Shown: positions 43,471-51,298, numbered from the stretch's first letter. The stretch is 64,000 nucleotides of DNA from an uncultured Bacilli bacterium (GCA_910583745.1 CAJTZC010000001.1:134365-198364), one strand, 5' to 3'. Notes: generated by a model not told the origin, from the letters alone. Program-made: numbers and translations.

Positions 43471-45188
43471 CACTTTAACTCTTTTTTGTAAAGATTCTTG
43501 TAGAATTTGTTGTTCTTCACTAAATTTTCGTGGGTATCGAATCCGACCACACGACCGTCGTCTATGACGAGAATTTTATCACAGTCGATGACAGTGGACA
43601 GTCTGTGGGCAATAATCAAAATCGTGTAATCTTTTCTTATTTTTTTAATCGATTTGTGGATAAAATCTTGTGTGTCGTTGTCTAAACTGCTCGTCGCTTC
43701 GTCCAACAAAATAATTTTGCTGTTTTTCAATATCGCTCTTGCAATGGCAAGTCTCTGTTTTAGACCACCGGACAAGATGACACCGTTTTCGCCTACGATG
43801 GTATCCATTCCCTTTTCGAGAGATGCGATGTATTCGTCTAGAGCACATTGTTTGCACTTTGCTTCGATTTCTTCGTCGGTGGCGTCTGGCTTTGCAATTT
43901 TTAGATTTTCTTTGATGCTCATGTTGAAGATGTAAGGATTTTGCGTAATCGTCGTTATGTTTCCTCGGATCGAATGTTCGTCGAGTTCGTCGATGTCGAT
44001 GTCGTCGAGTAGAATTTGCCCCTGTTCGACTCTGTATAACTTTTCGATGAGATTGAACATGGTACTCTTTCCTGCTCCACTTTTACCGACGATACCGATA
44101 GTTTGGCACTTGTCGATGCGGAAACTCATGTCTTTCAAGATGCGTTGGGTCTCATAACCGAAGTCGACATTTTTAAACTCTATCGAACCGTCCATCTCTT
44201 TGATGCTCTTTTTTCCGAATTTTTCTTTGTGGTATTTCGTGTCATCGACGAGTTCATAAAGTCTTTCCATCGACAGATTTATCTCTTTGACACTTCGATA
44301 GATAGACATCATATTTGTAAAGAAATAGTTTGCTTTATTTCTATACATGTATATGACTAAGAAGGAAGAGCCTAACAATGCTTCACTTTTTATGAGATAG
44401 ACTCCTAATACTATGAAAAGAAAATCCATCAGAATGCTGATAGAGTCTGTCCAAAGATAAGCTATTTGGTCCTTCTTGTTCATGTTATCATAAAACTCGA
44501 TCATGTCTTTCTGTTCGCGAATCGTCTTTTTAATCAAAACGTTCTTTAAGTTTAAAACTTTGATGTCTTTGATGCCGTGAATGAGTTCTCCAAAGTTGCT
44601 TGCCGATTTCTCCCGCATCGCATCGATTTCTTTTCTCTCTTTTTCCCATTTTTTATTTCTTTGAAACCTTATAAAAAAATTTAAGAGGGAATAAAATAAA
44701 TTGAAGACTCCAATAGGAGGACATATGATGAAAAGATAGATGAATATGCCGAGAGAGGAAAAAATGTCTGCAATGTTGTAGTTGAATCTCGTAAAGACAG
44801 AGGCGAGAACCATCGGTTCGTTTTCTATTCGATTGGCAAAAAAGCCTGTTCCTTCTTTGTCGAAATTTTTAATCTCTAGGTCGAACAGTTCTTTCGATAC
44901 TTCTTCTTTAATTTTTATCTCTACTTTTCTCGTCACACGTCTCGAACATCGATTGCCAAAATAGTTTAAAAACAGATTGAGACCATAGACAATCATCGCT
45001 AGAAAAGAAAAACGGATGATTCTCTCTAAGTCTACATTCGTAATCGCCTCGAGCGTCTTCGCATAAAACGCCGGTGATACGGTGTTCATCGCGATGGAGA
45101 TGAAGGATAAAATGGCATAGGCTATGATGCTCAATTTTTCACCTTTAAAGTAGTTAAACAATCTTTTGTAATATTTTTTTTTGTCCAT
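43470..45188 (-). CDS. ABC-type exporter, fused TMD-NBD half transporter
   Basis: A 572-aa half transporter of the MsbA/LmrA type with six N-terminal membrane helices, then Walker A GKSGAGKST, Q-loop TITQNPY, signature LSGGLKQR, Walker B IILLDEATSSLD and switch His in IAHRLST. The signature has L where Q is usual (LSGGQ). The start at 45188 follows GAGGAAGTGA. It lies alone between uvrC and yigZ, so it probably works as a homodimer. The substrate is unknown. It resembles the second exporter at 61211. Confidence 0.9.
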   Translation of the reverse strand: MDKKKYYKRLFNYFKGEKLSIIAYAILSFISIAMNTVSPAFYAKTLEAITNVDLERIIRFSFLAMIVYGLNLFLNYFGNRCSRRVTRKVEIKIKEEVSKELFDLEIKNFDKEGTGFFANRIENEPMVLASVFTRFNYNIADIFSSLGIFIYLFIICPPIGVFNLFYSLLNFFIRFQRNKKWEKERKEIDAMREKSASNFGELIHGIKDIKVLNLKNVLIKKTIREQKDMIEFYDNMNKKDQIAYLWTDSISILMDFLFIVLGVYLIKSEALLGSSFLVIYMYRNKANYFFTNMMSIYRSVKEINLSMERLYELVDDTKYHKEKFGKKSIKEMDGSIEFKNVDFGYETQRILKDMSFRIDKCQTIGIVGKSGAGKSTMFNLIEKLYRVEQGQILLDDIDIDELDEHSIRGNITTITQNPYIFNMSIKENLKIAKPDATDEEIEAKCKQCALDEYIASLEKGMDTIVGENGVILSGGLKQRLAIARAILKNSKIILLDEATSSLDNDTQDFIHKSIKKIRKDYTILIIAHRLSTVIDCDKILVIDDGRVVGFDTHENLVKNNKFYKNLYKKELK

Positions 45189-45281
45189 ACTGCTCACTTC
45201 CTCAGCATAATATATCAAATTTGTGGAAATAAAACTAGACAAAAATGACATTGTAGTTTATTATGATTTTGGTGATGCGAT

Positions 45282-45632
45282 GTGGAACTTTTGAATCGAA
45301 CAGAAGAGACGATTAAAAAATCGAGGTTTATCGGTCTATTGTATCACGTCGAAAGTGTCGAAGAAGTCGAAAAGGTACTTGCCGATTTGGCTTTGGAACA
45401 TAAAAAAGCGAGGCATATGCCTTACGCTTATAAAATCGGACCTCTTGCAAAGAAGACCGATGACAAAGAGCCTTCTGGTACTGCTGGGATGCCCATTTGG
45501 AACGTCATCGAAAGAAACAATTTGGATTGTGTTCTCCTCGTCGTCGTACGATACTTCGGTGGCGTAAAACTCGGGAGCGGTCCTCTACTCCGCGCGTATG
45601 CTGGGAGTGCCAATCGCGTCCTCAAGAATTGA
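45282..45632 (+). CDS. IMPACT/YigZ-family protein, N-terminal domain only
   Basis: A 116-aa protein starting with GTG (GGTGATG site just upstream). It contains the UPF0029 core: IKKSRFIGLLYHV, RHMPYAYKI, DKEPSGTAGMPIWNVI, VVVRYFGGVKLGSGPLLRAY. YigZ proteins are about 200-220 aa with a second DUF1949 domain, which is missing here. The stop overlaps the convergent GDPD gene by 11 bp. Confidence 0.88.
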   Translation: MELLNRTEETIKKSRFIGLLYHVESVEEVEKVLADLALEHKKARHMPYAYKIGPLAKKTDDKEPSGTAGMPIWNVIERNNLDCVLLVVVRYFGGVKLGSGPLLRAYAGSANRVLKN

Positions 45633-46254
45633 ACTTTTTATTGACGATGTAATAGAGATTTTCGTAATCTCTTTTATAATTGATGTCTCCTACGATGCCG
45701 TATATGAACACTTTTATTCCTCTGTTTAGAAAATGCTGGACGAGTTCGTCATTGGCGATTAAATCGAGTATACATATCACATCCAAGTCGTAATCGAGCT
45801 CGGAGTTGAAGACGTAGTTCAGAATGCCAAACTTCAAATGCGGGTGTTTCGTTTTCAAGCGATTGATGAGACCGACATCAAAGCTGATAAAGTACGTCTC
45901 GTCGTCGACGAAGTCTAGTATTTCTGTCAAATCGATGTCCTCTTTTATTTCGATGAGTTTCATCGTTTTTATTTTTTTCAATACCTCTTCGAGGAGTGGT
46001 ATCTTGCTCGGGACTTCTTTGGAACCGAAGTTGTAGTCTAAAAGTTCTTCGTAAGTGAAGTCTCTCACTAGACCGGATTCTTCTGAGGTTCTGTTTATCC
46101 AAGCATCGTGAATGATGACAAGTTGATTGTCTTTGGTCTTCCGGACATCGCATTCTATACCGTCGAATTCGTTGTTGACAGCATTCTCAAATGCGGCCAT
46201 CGTGTTCTCTTTTATAAGCGAAGTCGTATATCCTCTGTGTGCTATCTTTTTCAT
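45622..46254 (-). CDS. Glycerophosphodiester phosphodiesterase
   Basis: A 210-aa cytosolic GDPD: HRGYTTSLIKENTMAAFENA at the N-terminus (catalytic HR), GIECDVRKTKDNQLVIIHD (ExD and the second catalytic H), IPLLEEVLK. Hydrolyses glycerophosphodiesters to glycerol-3-phosphate and an alcohol. The ATG at 46254 is used. The site upstream has no clear ribosome site, so the transcript might have a very short leader. It is somewhat shorter than the usual 240 aa. Confidence 0.9.
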   Translation of the reverse strand: MKKIAHRGYTTSLIKENTMAAFENAVNNEFDGIECDVRKTKDNQLVIIHDAWINRTSEESGLVRDFTYEELLDYNFGSKEVPSKIPLLEEVLKKIKTMKLIEIKEDIDLTEILDFVDDETYFISFDVGLINRLKTKHPHLKFGILNYVFNSELDYDLDVICILDLIANDELVQHFLNRGIKVFIYGIVGDINYKRDYENLYYIVNKKFNS

Positions 46255-46262
46255 ATTGTATT

Positions 46263-46304
46263 GTATGAAAAAAAGAGTCAAGTGTTACTCGATTCTTTTC
46301 ATAC
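46263..46304. repeat. Inverted repeat upstream of the GDPD gene
   Basis: Arms GTATGAAAA and TTTTCATAC, perfect over 9 bp, with inner AGAGT/ACTC partial pairing. It lies directly before the GDPD start and could be an operator or an RNA hairpin. Confidence 0.5.
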
Positions 46305-46346
46305 GATTTTTTCGTTTTTGTCGTTCTTTTTGACAAAATTTATTAA

Positions 46347-46379
46347 AATTTGCCAAAAAAATCGCCAGTTTGGCAAATT
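46347..46379. repeat. 11-bp-arm inverted repeat with TTGGCAAA half-sites
   Basis: Arms AATTTGCCAAA and TTTGGCAAATT are perfect, with an 11-bp spacer. A further half-site (TTGGCAAA) occurs at about 46446. The group lies upstream of the small ORF at 46511 and may be a regulator-binding region. Confidence 0.55.
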
Positions 46380-46429
46380 GGCTTGCAAAAAGGGATTTTT
46401 CGTCATTTGACTTTCATTTTTGTGTATGT

Positions 46430-46504
46430 TTAAATGAATATGAGCTTGGCAAACTAGTTGTTTTTCTCCTTTCCAGTAAAACTTATACTCAGGGTTGGAA
46501 AGGA
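46430..46504 (+). promoter_or_regulatory. Leader of the 28-aa ORF: promoter and SD-sequestering hairpin
   Basis: A possible promoter is TTGACT (46407-46412), a 17-bp spacer and TTAAAT (46430-46435). In the leader, TCCTTTCCA (46467-46475) is perfectly complementary to TGGAAAGGA (46496-46504), which holds the Shine-Dalgarno of the small ORF. The 9-bp pairing would hide the ribosome site. Confidence 0.65.
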
Positions 46505-46510
46505 TATTAT

Positions 46511-46597
46511 ATGAGAGCAAAATTTAAGTTAGAACTTATTATTGAGTTCAGTATAAGAAAAATTATCGATACATTCATCTTTAGATTGTTCAGATAA
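46511..46597 (+). CDS. 28-aa amphipathic peptide (candidate type I toxin)
   Basis: ATG at 46511, with GGAAAGGA 6 bp upstream, reads MRAKFKLELIIEFSIRKIID and ends FRLFR before TAA. The peptide has net positive charge (about +4) with alternating hydrophobic residues, as in membrane-active peptides. Its ribosome site is masked by an upstream complementary tract, and a separate small RNA is transcribed toward it from the right. These features are shared with type I toxin mRNAs such as those of Bacillus, but there is no sequence match I can name. A longer open frame beginning at 46370 has no ribosome site. Confidence 0.5.
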   Translation: MRAKFKLELIIEFSIRKIIDTFIFRLFR

Positions 46598-46602
46598 AAA
46601 TT

Positions 46603-46636
46603 AAAAAAACAACTAGAATTTACTGGGTTCTAGTTG
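46603..46636 (-). terminator. Terminator of the small RNA
   Basis: CAACTAGAA / TTCTAGTTG perfect 9-bp stem, 9-nt loop and a run of seven T on the minus strand. Confidence 0.9.
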
Positions 46637-46680
46637 CCCTATCCATTTGGAGAGACGCGACTAGATTGTCTCGCTCTCTT
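46603..46680 (-). ncRNA. Small RNA with own promoter and terminator (candidate antitoxin)
   Basis: A transcript of about 78 nt is predicted from the promoter at 46687-46715 to a strong terminator. The 5' part folds as GAGAG...CTCTC with inner GAC/GTC pairing. A linker (CCAAATGGATAGGG) follows, then the terminator hairpin. It carries no ORF. It starts in the 3' region of dgkA and runs convergently toward the 28-aa ORF, whose stop is 6 bp beyond its end. It is not 6S, SRP or a riboswitch that I recognise. Confidence 0.65.
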
Positions 46681-46686
46681 CATTAA

Positions 46687-46715
46687 ATTATAGTATAGAA
46701 TGCATTCTTTTTCAA
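46687..46715 (-). promoter_or_regulatory. Promoter of the small RNA
   Basis: A -35 TTGAAA (46710-46715), a 17-bp spacer and a -10 TATAAT (46687-46692) on the minus strand. The predicted start is near 46680, and no ORF lies downstream before the terminator. Confidence 0.8.
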
Positions 46716-46731
46716 CAGATTTGTTCTATTT

Positions 46732-47127
46732 TTATGACCAAAGGTTTATAAAATGTGGTAAAAATATGACGACGATGATAATGATACCTATCATCGAAAC
46801 GACAAAGGTGGCTGCACTGCAACAATCTTTGGCGATGCGAGCTAACTCGTGGTACTCGAGTGTAACCATATCTACACAGGCTTCCATGGCCGTGTTCACT
46901 AATTCAAAAGCGAGGATGACCGCTAAAGATATCAACACGAGTCCCCATTGCATGTGAGATATGTCGAAGAGGATTCCTATGGCAATGGCAACGATGGAGC
47001 ATATTGCGTGAATCCATAAGCTGTGTTCATGGCGATAGGCATACACTAATCCATTTATAGAATATTTGGCGCTGTAAAAAACTCTCTTTAAACCGGTGTA
47101 TTTGCTTTTATTTCTCGATACCTGCAT
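46732..47127 (-). CDS. dgkA: Diacylglycerol/undecaprenol kinase
   Basis: A 131-aa integral membrane kinase with three helices. Family blocks are HEHSLWIHAICSIVAIAIG, ELVNTAMEACVDMVT (catalytic Glu) and AKDCCSAATFVV. In Gram-positives this family phosphorylates undecaprenol for wall-lipid recycling. AGGAGGT lies 8 bp before the ATG. It overlaps ybeY by 20 bp, in the order ybeY-dgkA that is conserved in Bacillota. Confidence 0.92.
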   Translation of the reverse strand: MQVSRNKSKYTGLKRVFYSAKYSINGLVYAYRHEHSLWIHAICSIVAIAIGILFDISHMQWGLVLISLAVILAFELVNTAMEACVDMVTLEYHELARIAKDCCSAATFVVSMIGIIIIVVIFLPHFINLWS

Positions 47128-47545
47128 CGCGCAATACCTCCTCTTGTAAATTAAACATGACTTCTTCTTCTTCCTTTGTCATGTGGTCGTATCCTAGTAG
47201 GTGTAATAATCCATGGATACATAGGAAGGACAATTCTCTCTTTTCGCTGTGTCCGTATTCGAGTGCTTGGCTCTTCATCTTGGGAATCGATATGAATATG
47301 TCTCCGAGAAGGTTTATTTCGCTTTCGTAGTTCTCTTCCGCGTCGTTTAAAGCGAACGATAGAACATCGGTCGTCCTGTCTATTCCACGGTAATTTTTGT
47401 TCATTTCGTGCATCTTTTCGTCGTCGATGAATGTGATGGAGAACAGGCCATCTGTCTCGAGTTTTTTCACTGCATAGTCGAGTAACTCTTCTAGATAAGC
47501 TACCTCTTCGTATTTGTATTCATCTATTATATTATATTGCTTCAT
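47108..47545 (-). CDS. ybeY: Endoribonuclease YbeY
   Basis: A 145-aa zinc metalloRNase for 16S rRNA 3'-end maturation and quality control. The metal motif HGLLHLLGYDH lies near residue 117, and TTDVLSFALND and LLGDIFIS are family blocks. The start at 47545 overlaps the vanZ stop as TGATG and has GGGGGAT upstream. The ATG at 47563 has no ribosome site. Confidence 0.95.
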   Translation of the reverse strand: MKQYNIIDEYKYEEVAYLEELLDYAVKKLETDGLFSITFIDDEKMHEMNKNYRGIDRTTDVLSFALNDAEENYESEINLLGDIFISIPKMKSQALEYGHSEKRELSFLCIHGLLHLLGYDHMTKEEEEVMFNLQEEVLRDAGIEK

Positions 47546-48162
47546 CAAATTTTTATCCCCCATAATCTCAAGATGTATATTAGTATAAACAAAATCAGTA
47601 TTCCGGTCAAGACGTTGTATATTAAATCTCTCTGCAAGAATTTCGGCAAATGTCTCTTAATCGCTGAGAGGCCTATAAACAGTAGGAATCCACATATACC
47701 ACCGATACAGTTTAGCAGTATGTCGTCGACATCGAAACTACGTCCTATGAACATCTGCACGAGTTCTATCGTAAGACTCGTTATGAAAGTAATCAAGAGA
47801 GGTCTATTTACCTTTTGGGAGTTCAGATATAGACTGATGAAGAAACCGAATGGCAGGAAGATGGCGATATTCCCGAGGACATTCCAGTAGAAGTTTCTAC
47901 TCCCTATCTCGTATCTCAAAATCTCCTTGAATGGGACAAAGTTGTGACTGATGCTCTGCAAGTCTGTATTGGTCACCAAGCCGAATAAAAGCAAAATGTA
48001 AATTACGAATGCGAGAGAGAAAAACTCTCTATACAACACAAATTTTTCTCCTTTTTCCAGTATGTAATTTATTCTAATCGTAGAGAGAACGACTACGAAT
48101 ATCAGTAACATAGGCCATATGTCCTTAATGATTACGTATGCTTCCTTCGGCAAACTGAACAT
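47545..48162 (-). CDS. VanZ-family membrane protein
   Basis: A 205-aa protein with five predicted helices. The VanZ-like core is visible: NVLGNIAIFLPFGFFISLY, SLTIELVQMFIGRSFDVDDILLNCIGGICGF. VanZ relatives confer low-level teicoplanin resistance in some contexts, but most chromosomal copies have unknown roles. Here it takes the place between yqfD and ybeY that phoH holds in many Bacillota, and is translationally coupled to ybeY. Confidence 0.88.
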   Translation of the reverse strand: MFSLPKEAYVIIKDIWPMLLIFVVVLSTIRINYILEKGEKFVLYREFFSLAFVIYILLLFGLVTNTDLQSISHNFVPFKEILRYEIGSRNFYWNVLGNIAIFLPFGFFISLYLNSQKVNRPLLITFITSLTIELVQMFIGRSFDVDDILLNCIGGICGFLLFIGLSAIKRHLPKFLQRDLIYNVLTGILILFILIYILRLWGIKI

Positions 48163-48177
48163 CTACTCCAACTCCTC

Positions 48178-48352
48178 TTTCGTCTCTTTTTCTATGTATT
48201 TACTTTCCACTTGTGTTTATCTCTTCTTTGACGACATAGAAAATTTCTACACTCATTATACTATCATATGTGTTACTTTGCAAAACTTTTTCGCTCAATG
48301 TTGTGGCATTGTCGTCGAGTTGGATTTCTAGTTTTTCTCAGCAGTTTTTTTA
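48178..48352 (-). pseudogene. Decayed duplicate of the yqfD 3' end
   Basis: About 175 bp aligns with the 3' end of yqfD (49803-49981), including the tracts TTTTTCTATGTATT, TATGTGTTACTTTG and GTCGTCGAGTT. It covers about the last 58 codons. Scattered substitutions and small indels break the frame. It lies downstream of the terminator of the two-gene cassette, so the cassette is flanked by direct copies of the yqfD end. Confidence 0.8.
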
Positions 48353-48386
48353 TCTTCCTTCTATTTAAACTATATTCTGATAGAGC

Positions 48387-48422
48387 AAAAAAAATTAGCA
48401 TAATTTGTAGAGATTATGCTAA
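48387..48422 (-). terminator. Terminator of the two-gene cassette
   Basis: TTAGCATAAT / ATTATGCTAA perfect 10-bp stem followed by eight T on the minus strand. Confidence 0.9.
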
Positions 48423-48441
48423 AAGTTTGCACCCTTATTTT

Positions 48442-48774
48442 TTAGTTCGCACTATCTTTTTTTGAATTTTCATCAATATAAATATAATTGATGTCTGCGA
48501 GGGAATGACTCCATTTCGAGTTGAAGGATACCAAGGATATGGGTTCTATCTCTCCAAGTGGAGCACCGTCTCTAAAAAAGATTATAAATACGTTTTCATC
48601 GATTTCTTCTTTTTTGAACTTGACACTGTAAGTCTCGACTTCATAAAACTCGATATCTTCGTATTTCATCTCATACGCATTCAATATATCTATAAGACGG
48701 ATGCCGACGTATTCATTTTCGACAATGTCCCAATTGTTATCGATGCGGCCAGTGAATTCATAAACTTTCATCAC
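48442..48774 (-). CDS. Small unknown protein of the cassette
   Basis: A 110-aa acidic cytosolic protein (VYEFTGRIDNNWDIVENEYVG), rich in Glu, Asp and Ile with no cysteines or signal. Its start overlaps the end of the prepilin-like gene by 4 bp, so it is translated with it. No family recognised. It might be a cognate chaperone or regulator of the upstream surface protein. Confidence 0.65.
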   Translation of the reverse strand: MMKVYEFTGRIDNNWDIVENEYVGIRLIDILNAYEMKYEDIEFYEVETYSVKFKKEEIDENVFIIFFRDGAPLGEIEPISLVSFNSKWSHSLADINYIYIDENSKKDSAN

Positions 48775-49688
48775 GTCATATCTCTGTTTATATTTTTAAA
48801 CTCTATCTCCGCGTAGGACTTGTCGTTAATCTCTTTTATCTCTGCTAGCCCATAAACTGGGCCATCGCCACAATCTAAAACATAACTATTCATATCGATT
48901 TCTCCTTGTTTAAATAGAGCAAATCTTATTTTTTTAGAGTCGTTTGCTTCTATCTTATCCATAGTAATAAAACTGACAGTATCTGAAAAAAAATCTACAT
49001 TTTTGTCCAGCCATTCGAGAGTCGGTTCGTGTCCTGCTCCAAAGGAATCTGTCAGGTTGATGAGCATGACATCGGTGAAAAAAGCCGAACTTTCGGAATT
49101 CCACGTGTCATTCTCTCCGACGATGAATTTATACATGCCCGCGTCTCCTTCCTCCGAGGTAAAGATGTCGGAGTTTTTTTGCCACGAATCGTCGTCGGGT
49201 TTACAAGAGAGTGTCCCAAAAGAGTGAAGGTCATTTTTTAAATAAGATTTTAGAATATTTGTCTCATCGGTTGCCGCGTTTTTGCAACGCACTGAATAAT
49301 AATATTTGGTGTTATCCAAGATATAGACTTCCTGGTCGATGGAAGAAGTAGAAGAATTCGTCTCTTTTTTAATGGCAAATTGTTTCCCGTCGTAATTTGT
49401 GATTTGTGAGAAGTTGCCCCCTTCGTTATTCCAGTAGAGTAAAGTCTCAAACGTCGCTTCAGCGAGGAGATTCGTAAAAGCGAATCCCGAATCGATGTTG
49501 GCATTGGTCGCATAGATGCTTAATGAAAATGTCCTATTGTTTAAATCGTCTAACGTATCGCCGTTGAATCGGTCGAGTATGGTTTTGTTTGAGATGTAAT
49601 TGGCGAGAAGAGCAGCGAAGATGGCAAGGAATGCGAGGAAAAATGAATAAATTAAAGAAGTTGCGACGAAACCGCCTTTTCTATTCAT
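48771..49688 (-). CDS. Surface protein with type IV-pilin-like N-terminus
   Basis: A 305-aa protein beginning MNRKGGFVATSLIYSFFLAF, then LAIFAALLANYISNKTIL: a short basic leader, Gly-Phe and a long hydrophobic helix as in prepilin-like proteins, although the Glu5 of true pilins is absent. The C-terminal half contains FTDVMLINLTDSFGAGHEPTLEWLD, a motif of sugar-binding-like domains in phage tail and surface proteins. Cysteines at CKNAA, LSCKPD and LDCGDG could form a disulfide. Its leader shares 24 of 26 bases with that of the gene at 61076, and TATAAT is preceded by TGC (extended -10). Confidence 0.7.
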   Translation of the reverse strand: MNRKGGFVATSLIYSFFLAFLAIFAALLANYISNKTILDRFNGDTLDDLNNRTFSLSIYATNANIDSGFAFTNLLAEATFETLLYWNNEGGNFSQITNYDGKQFAIKKETNSSTSSIDQEVYILDNTKYYYSVRCKNAATDETNILKSYLKNDLHSFGTLSCKPDDDSWQKNSDIFTSEEGDAGMYKFIVGENDTWNSESSAFFTDVMLINLTDSFGAGHEPTLEWLDKNVDFFSDTVSFITMDKIEANDSKKIRFALFKQGEIDMNSYVLDCGDGPVYGLAEIKEINDKSYAEIEFKNINRDMT

Positions 49689-49711
49689 ATGACCAACTCT
49701 ATTCTATTGAA
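49685..49711 (-). repeat. Conserved leader shared with 61073-61099
   Basis: The sequence AATAGAATAGAGTTGGTCAT immediately before the start codon is nearly identical to that before the unrelated gene at 61076 (AATAGAATAGGGTTGGTCAT). Confidence 0.7.
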
Positions 49712-49790
49712 TATTATAGCATATTTGCTGGTCAAAGTATATGTTTATTTGAACTCAAAAGAGACCGAAAGTTTTATCCATGGAAGGACT

Positions 49791-50936
49791 TTATTCTATT
49801 TCTTCTTTCGGTTCTTTTTCTATGTATTCACTCTCCACTTGGGTGCTTATCACTTCTTTGACGGCGTAGAAAATATCTACGCTAATCGTGTTGTCGTATG
49901 TGTTACTTTGTAACACTTTTTCGCTTAAAATGGTCGCGCCGTCGTCGAGTTTGATTTCCAGTTTCTCTCGGGCAGTTTTTAGAGCTTGATCCATGATTTC
50001 CTCTTCTGTGTACATCTCTTTTTGTGAGTTGTATTCTTTAACAGTTTCTTTATAAAGTGCAAATTTTCCGAGACCGAAGATGCGCCTTTTTTCTACGTCG
50101 TATTCGTCATAATGCACTCGGAAAATTCTGTTGTAAACAGAGCCGAATTCGAAAGCCAAGTTGCCCTTTTTCTTTCCCGTGTAGTTTTTTATCGAGTGTT
50201 CGTATGGAAGGCTGATGGAAACTCTATACCAAGTGTTGCCGTATACTGTGCCCGAAGCACATACATGGGATTTTGTCGCTTCGTTGAATTTAATCTCTCC
50301 ACTTATCAACACATCGTCCTTTTTGACAAATTCGTTGTTGCTTACGATGTTCTGACCCTTTGCCGCGGTAGAACTCAATACGACGGCGTCTTTCGTGCTT
50401 ATTATATTGCAAAAGTCTGGAACTTTGTCCGGTTTGGTGATGATTCTCTCTTCGACGCGGATGGTATATTTCATGCCGTCGTCGATAATCTCTAACCACT
50501 CAATCTCATTCGGATGCTTTTCCTTAATCTTTTCTTTTATCTCTTGAATTTTATCGAATGGCTTTTTTATGATAAATTGTTTGATTCCCAAGTCGAATAG
50601 TTCATCTTCGACGAGGAGGCGTATCTTTTTATCGGAGTGAATGACATTGACATCGACGATGACGTTGCTCGCTAGGAATATGAGAAGAAGAGACAGCAAG
50701 GTCGCGCCTATGAAATGGCGATGTCTTTTGAGCTTAAAGAATATACTTTTTAGACCTTTGTAAGAGATGACTTCGACATTATCTAGGTTGAGTTTTTCGA
50801 GGTCTCTTTCGTCTATCGTATACACATTTCCCGTCTCTTTATAATCGATATTGAATACATCTATGTGGTTTCTATAGAGGCTTTTTATGGCATAGTGGCT
50901 ATCTTCTAATATCTTAATCTTTATCTTATTGTTCAT
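49791..50936 (-). CDS. yqfD: Sporulation-type protein YqfD
   Basis: A 381-aa membrane protein with one helix near residues 77-97 (FIGATLLSLLLIFLASNVIVDV) and an outside domain. Family blocks are LYRNHIDVFNI at the N-terminus, WLEIIDDGMKYTIRVEERI and LGKFALYKETVKEY. YqfD is a SpoIV-engulfment-stage protein in Bacillus and occurs also outside obvious spore formers. It overlaps yqfC by 11 bp. Its 3' end is duplicated at 48178. Confidence 0.9.
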   Translation of the reverse strand: MNNKIKIKILEDSHYAIKSLYRNHIDVFNIDYKETGNVYTIDERDLEKLNLDNVEVISYKGLKSIFFKLKRHRHFIGATLLSLLLIFLASNVIVDVNVIHSDKKIRLLVEDELFDLGIKQFIIKKPFDKIQEIKEKIKEKHPNEIEWLEIIDDGMKYTIRVEERIITKPDKVPDFCNIISTKDAVVLSSTAAKGQNIVSNNEFVKKDDVLISGEIKFNEATKSHVCASGTVYGNTWYRVSISLPYEHSIKNYTGKKKGNLAFEFGSVYNRIFRVHYDEYDVEKRRIFGLGKFALYKETVKEYNSQKEMYTEEEIMDQALKTAREKLEIKLDDGATILSEKVLQSNTYDNTISVDIFYAVKEVISTQVESEYIEKEPKEEIE

Positions 50937-51177
50937 CGTTCTTCACTTCTATATTGGAGATGGACCCACGAATCAGAAGTTCCTCTTTCGTTATTTTTAC
51001 TAGGAGAAGATTGTTCCCGTTTAAAATTAGTTTCTTTTTAGGCAAACTCAGAATGATTCTGTTCTCATTGAACAGGTCTAAGTATTTGTAGTTAAAAATA
51101 TAGAAATAGTCATCGTACATGCACATGCAATAGTCTCTATCGTATAAGTAGTTAAGTATGTTGTCTTTTATATTCAT
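50926..51177 (-). CDS. yqfC: YqfC/YabP-family protein
   Basis: An 83-aa protein with the YabP/YqfC beta-fold signature LSLPKKKLILNGNNLLLVKITKEELLIRG. It is the normal upstream partner of yqfD, with AAGGTGG before its ATG. Somewhat degenerate at the N-terminus (Tyr- and Asp-rich). Confidence 0.85.
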   Translation of the reverse strand: MNIKDNILNYLYDRDYCMCMYDDYFYIFNYKYLDLFNENRIILSLPKKKLILNGNNLLLVKITKEELLIRGSISNIEVKNDEQ

Positions 51178-51218
51178 AGAACCACCTTATTAATTGTATG
51201 CGGTTCGCGGTTTGAGTA

Positions 51219-51241
51219 GAAAAAAAATCGCATGGCGATTT
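51219..51241 (-). terminator. Terminator upstream of yqfC
   Basis: AAATCGC / GCGATTT stem with three-base loop and eight T on the minus strand. It would end transcription coming from the truncated surface gene. Confidence 0.85.
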
Positions 51242-51298
51242 CTGTGCATCTTGTTGCAGATGTCTTCCATCTAATCTATATTTCTAAGAATTATATTT

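Noticed and set aside
46255..46281. TTGACT/TACAAT as promoter of the GDPD gene
   Set aside because: The spacer is only 15 bp and the start site would fall inside the coding region.
46370..46597. 75-codon version of the small ORF
   Set aside because: No ribosome site before 46370; the reading before 46511 crosses the inverted repeat and leader, while the ATG at 46511 has a spaced SD.
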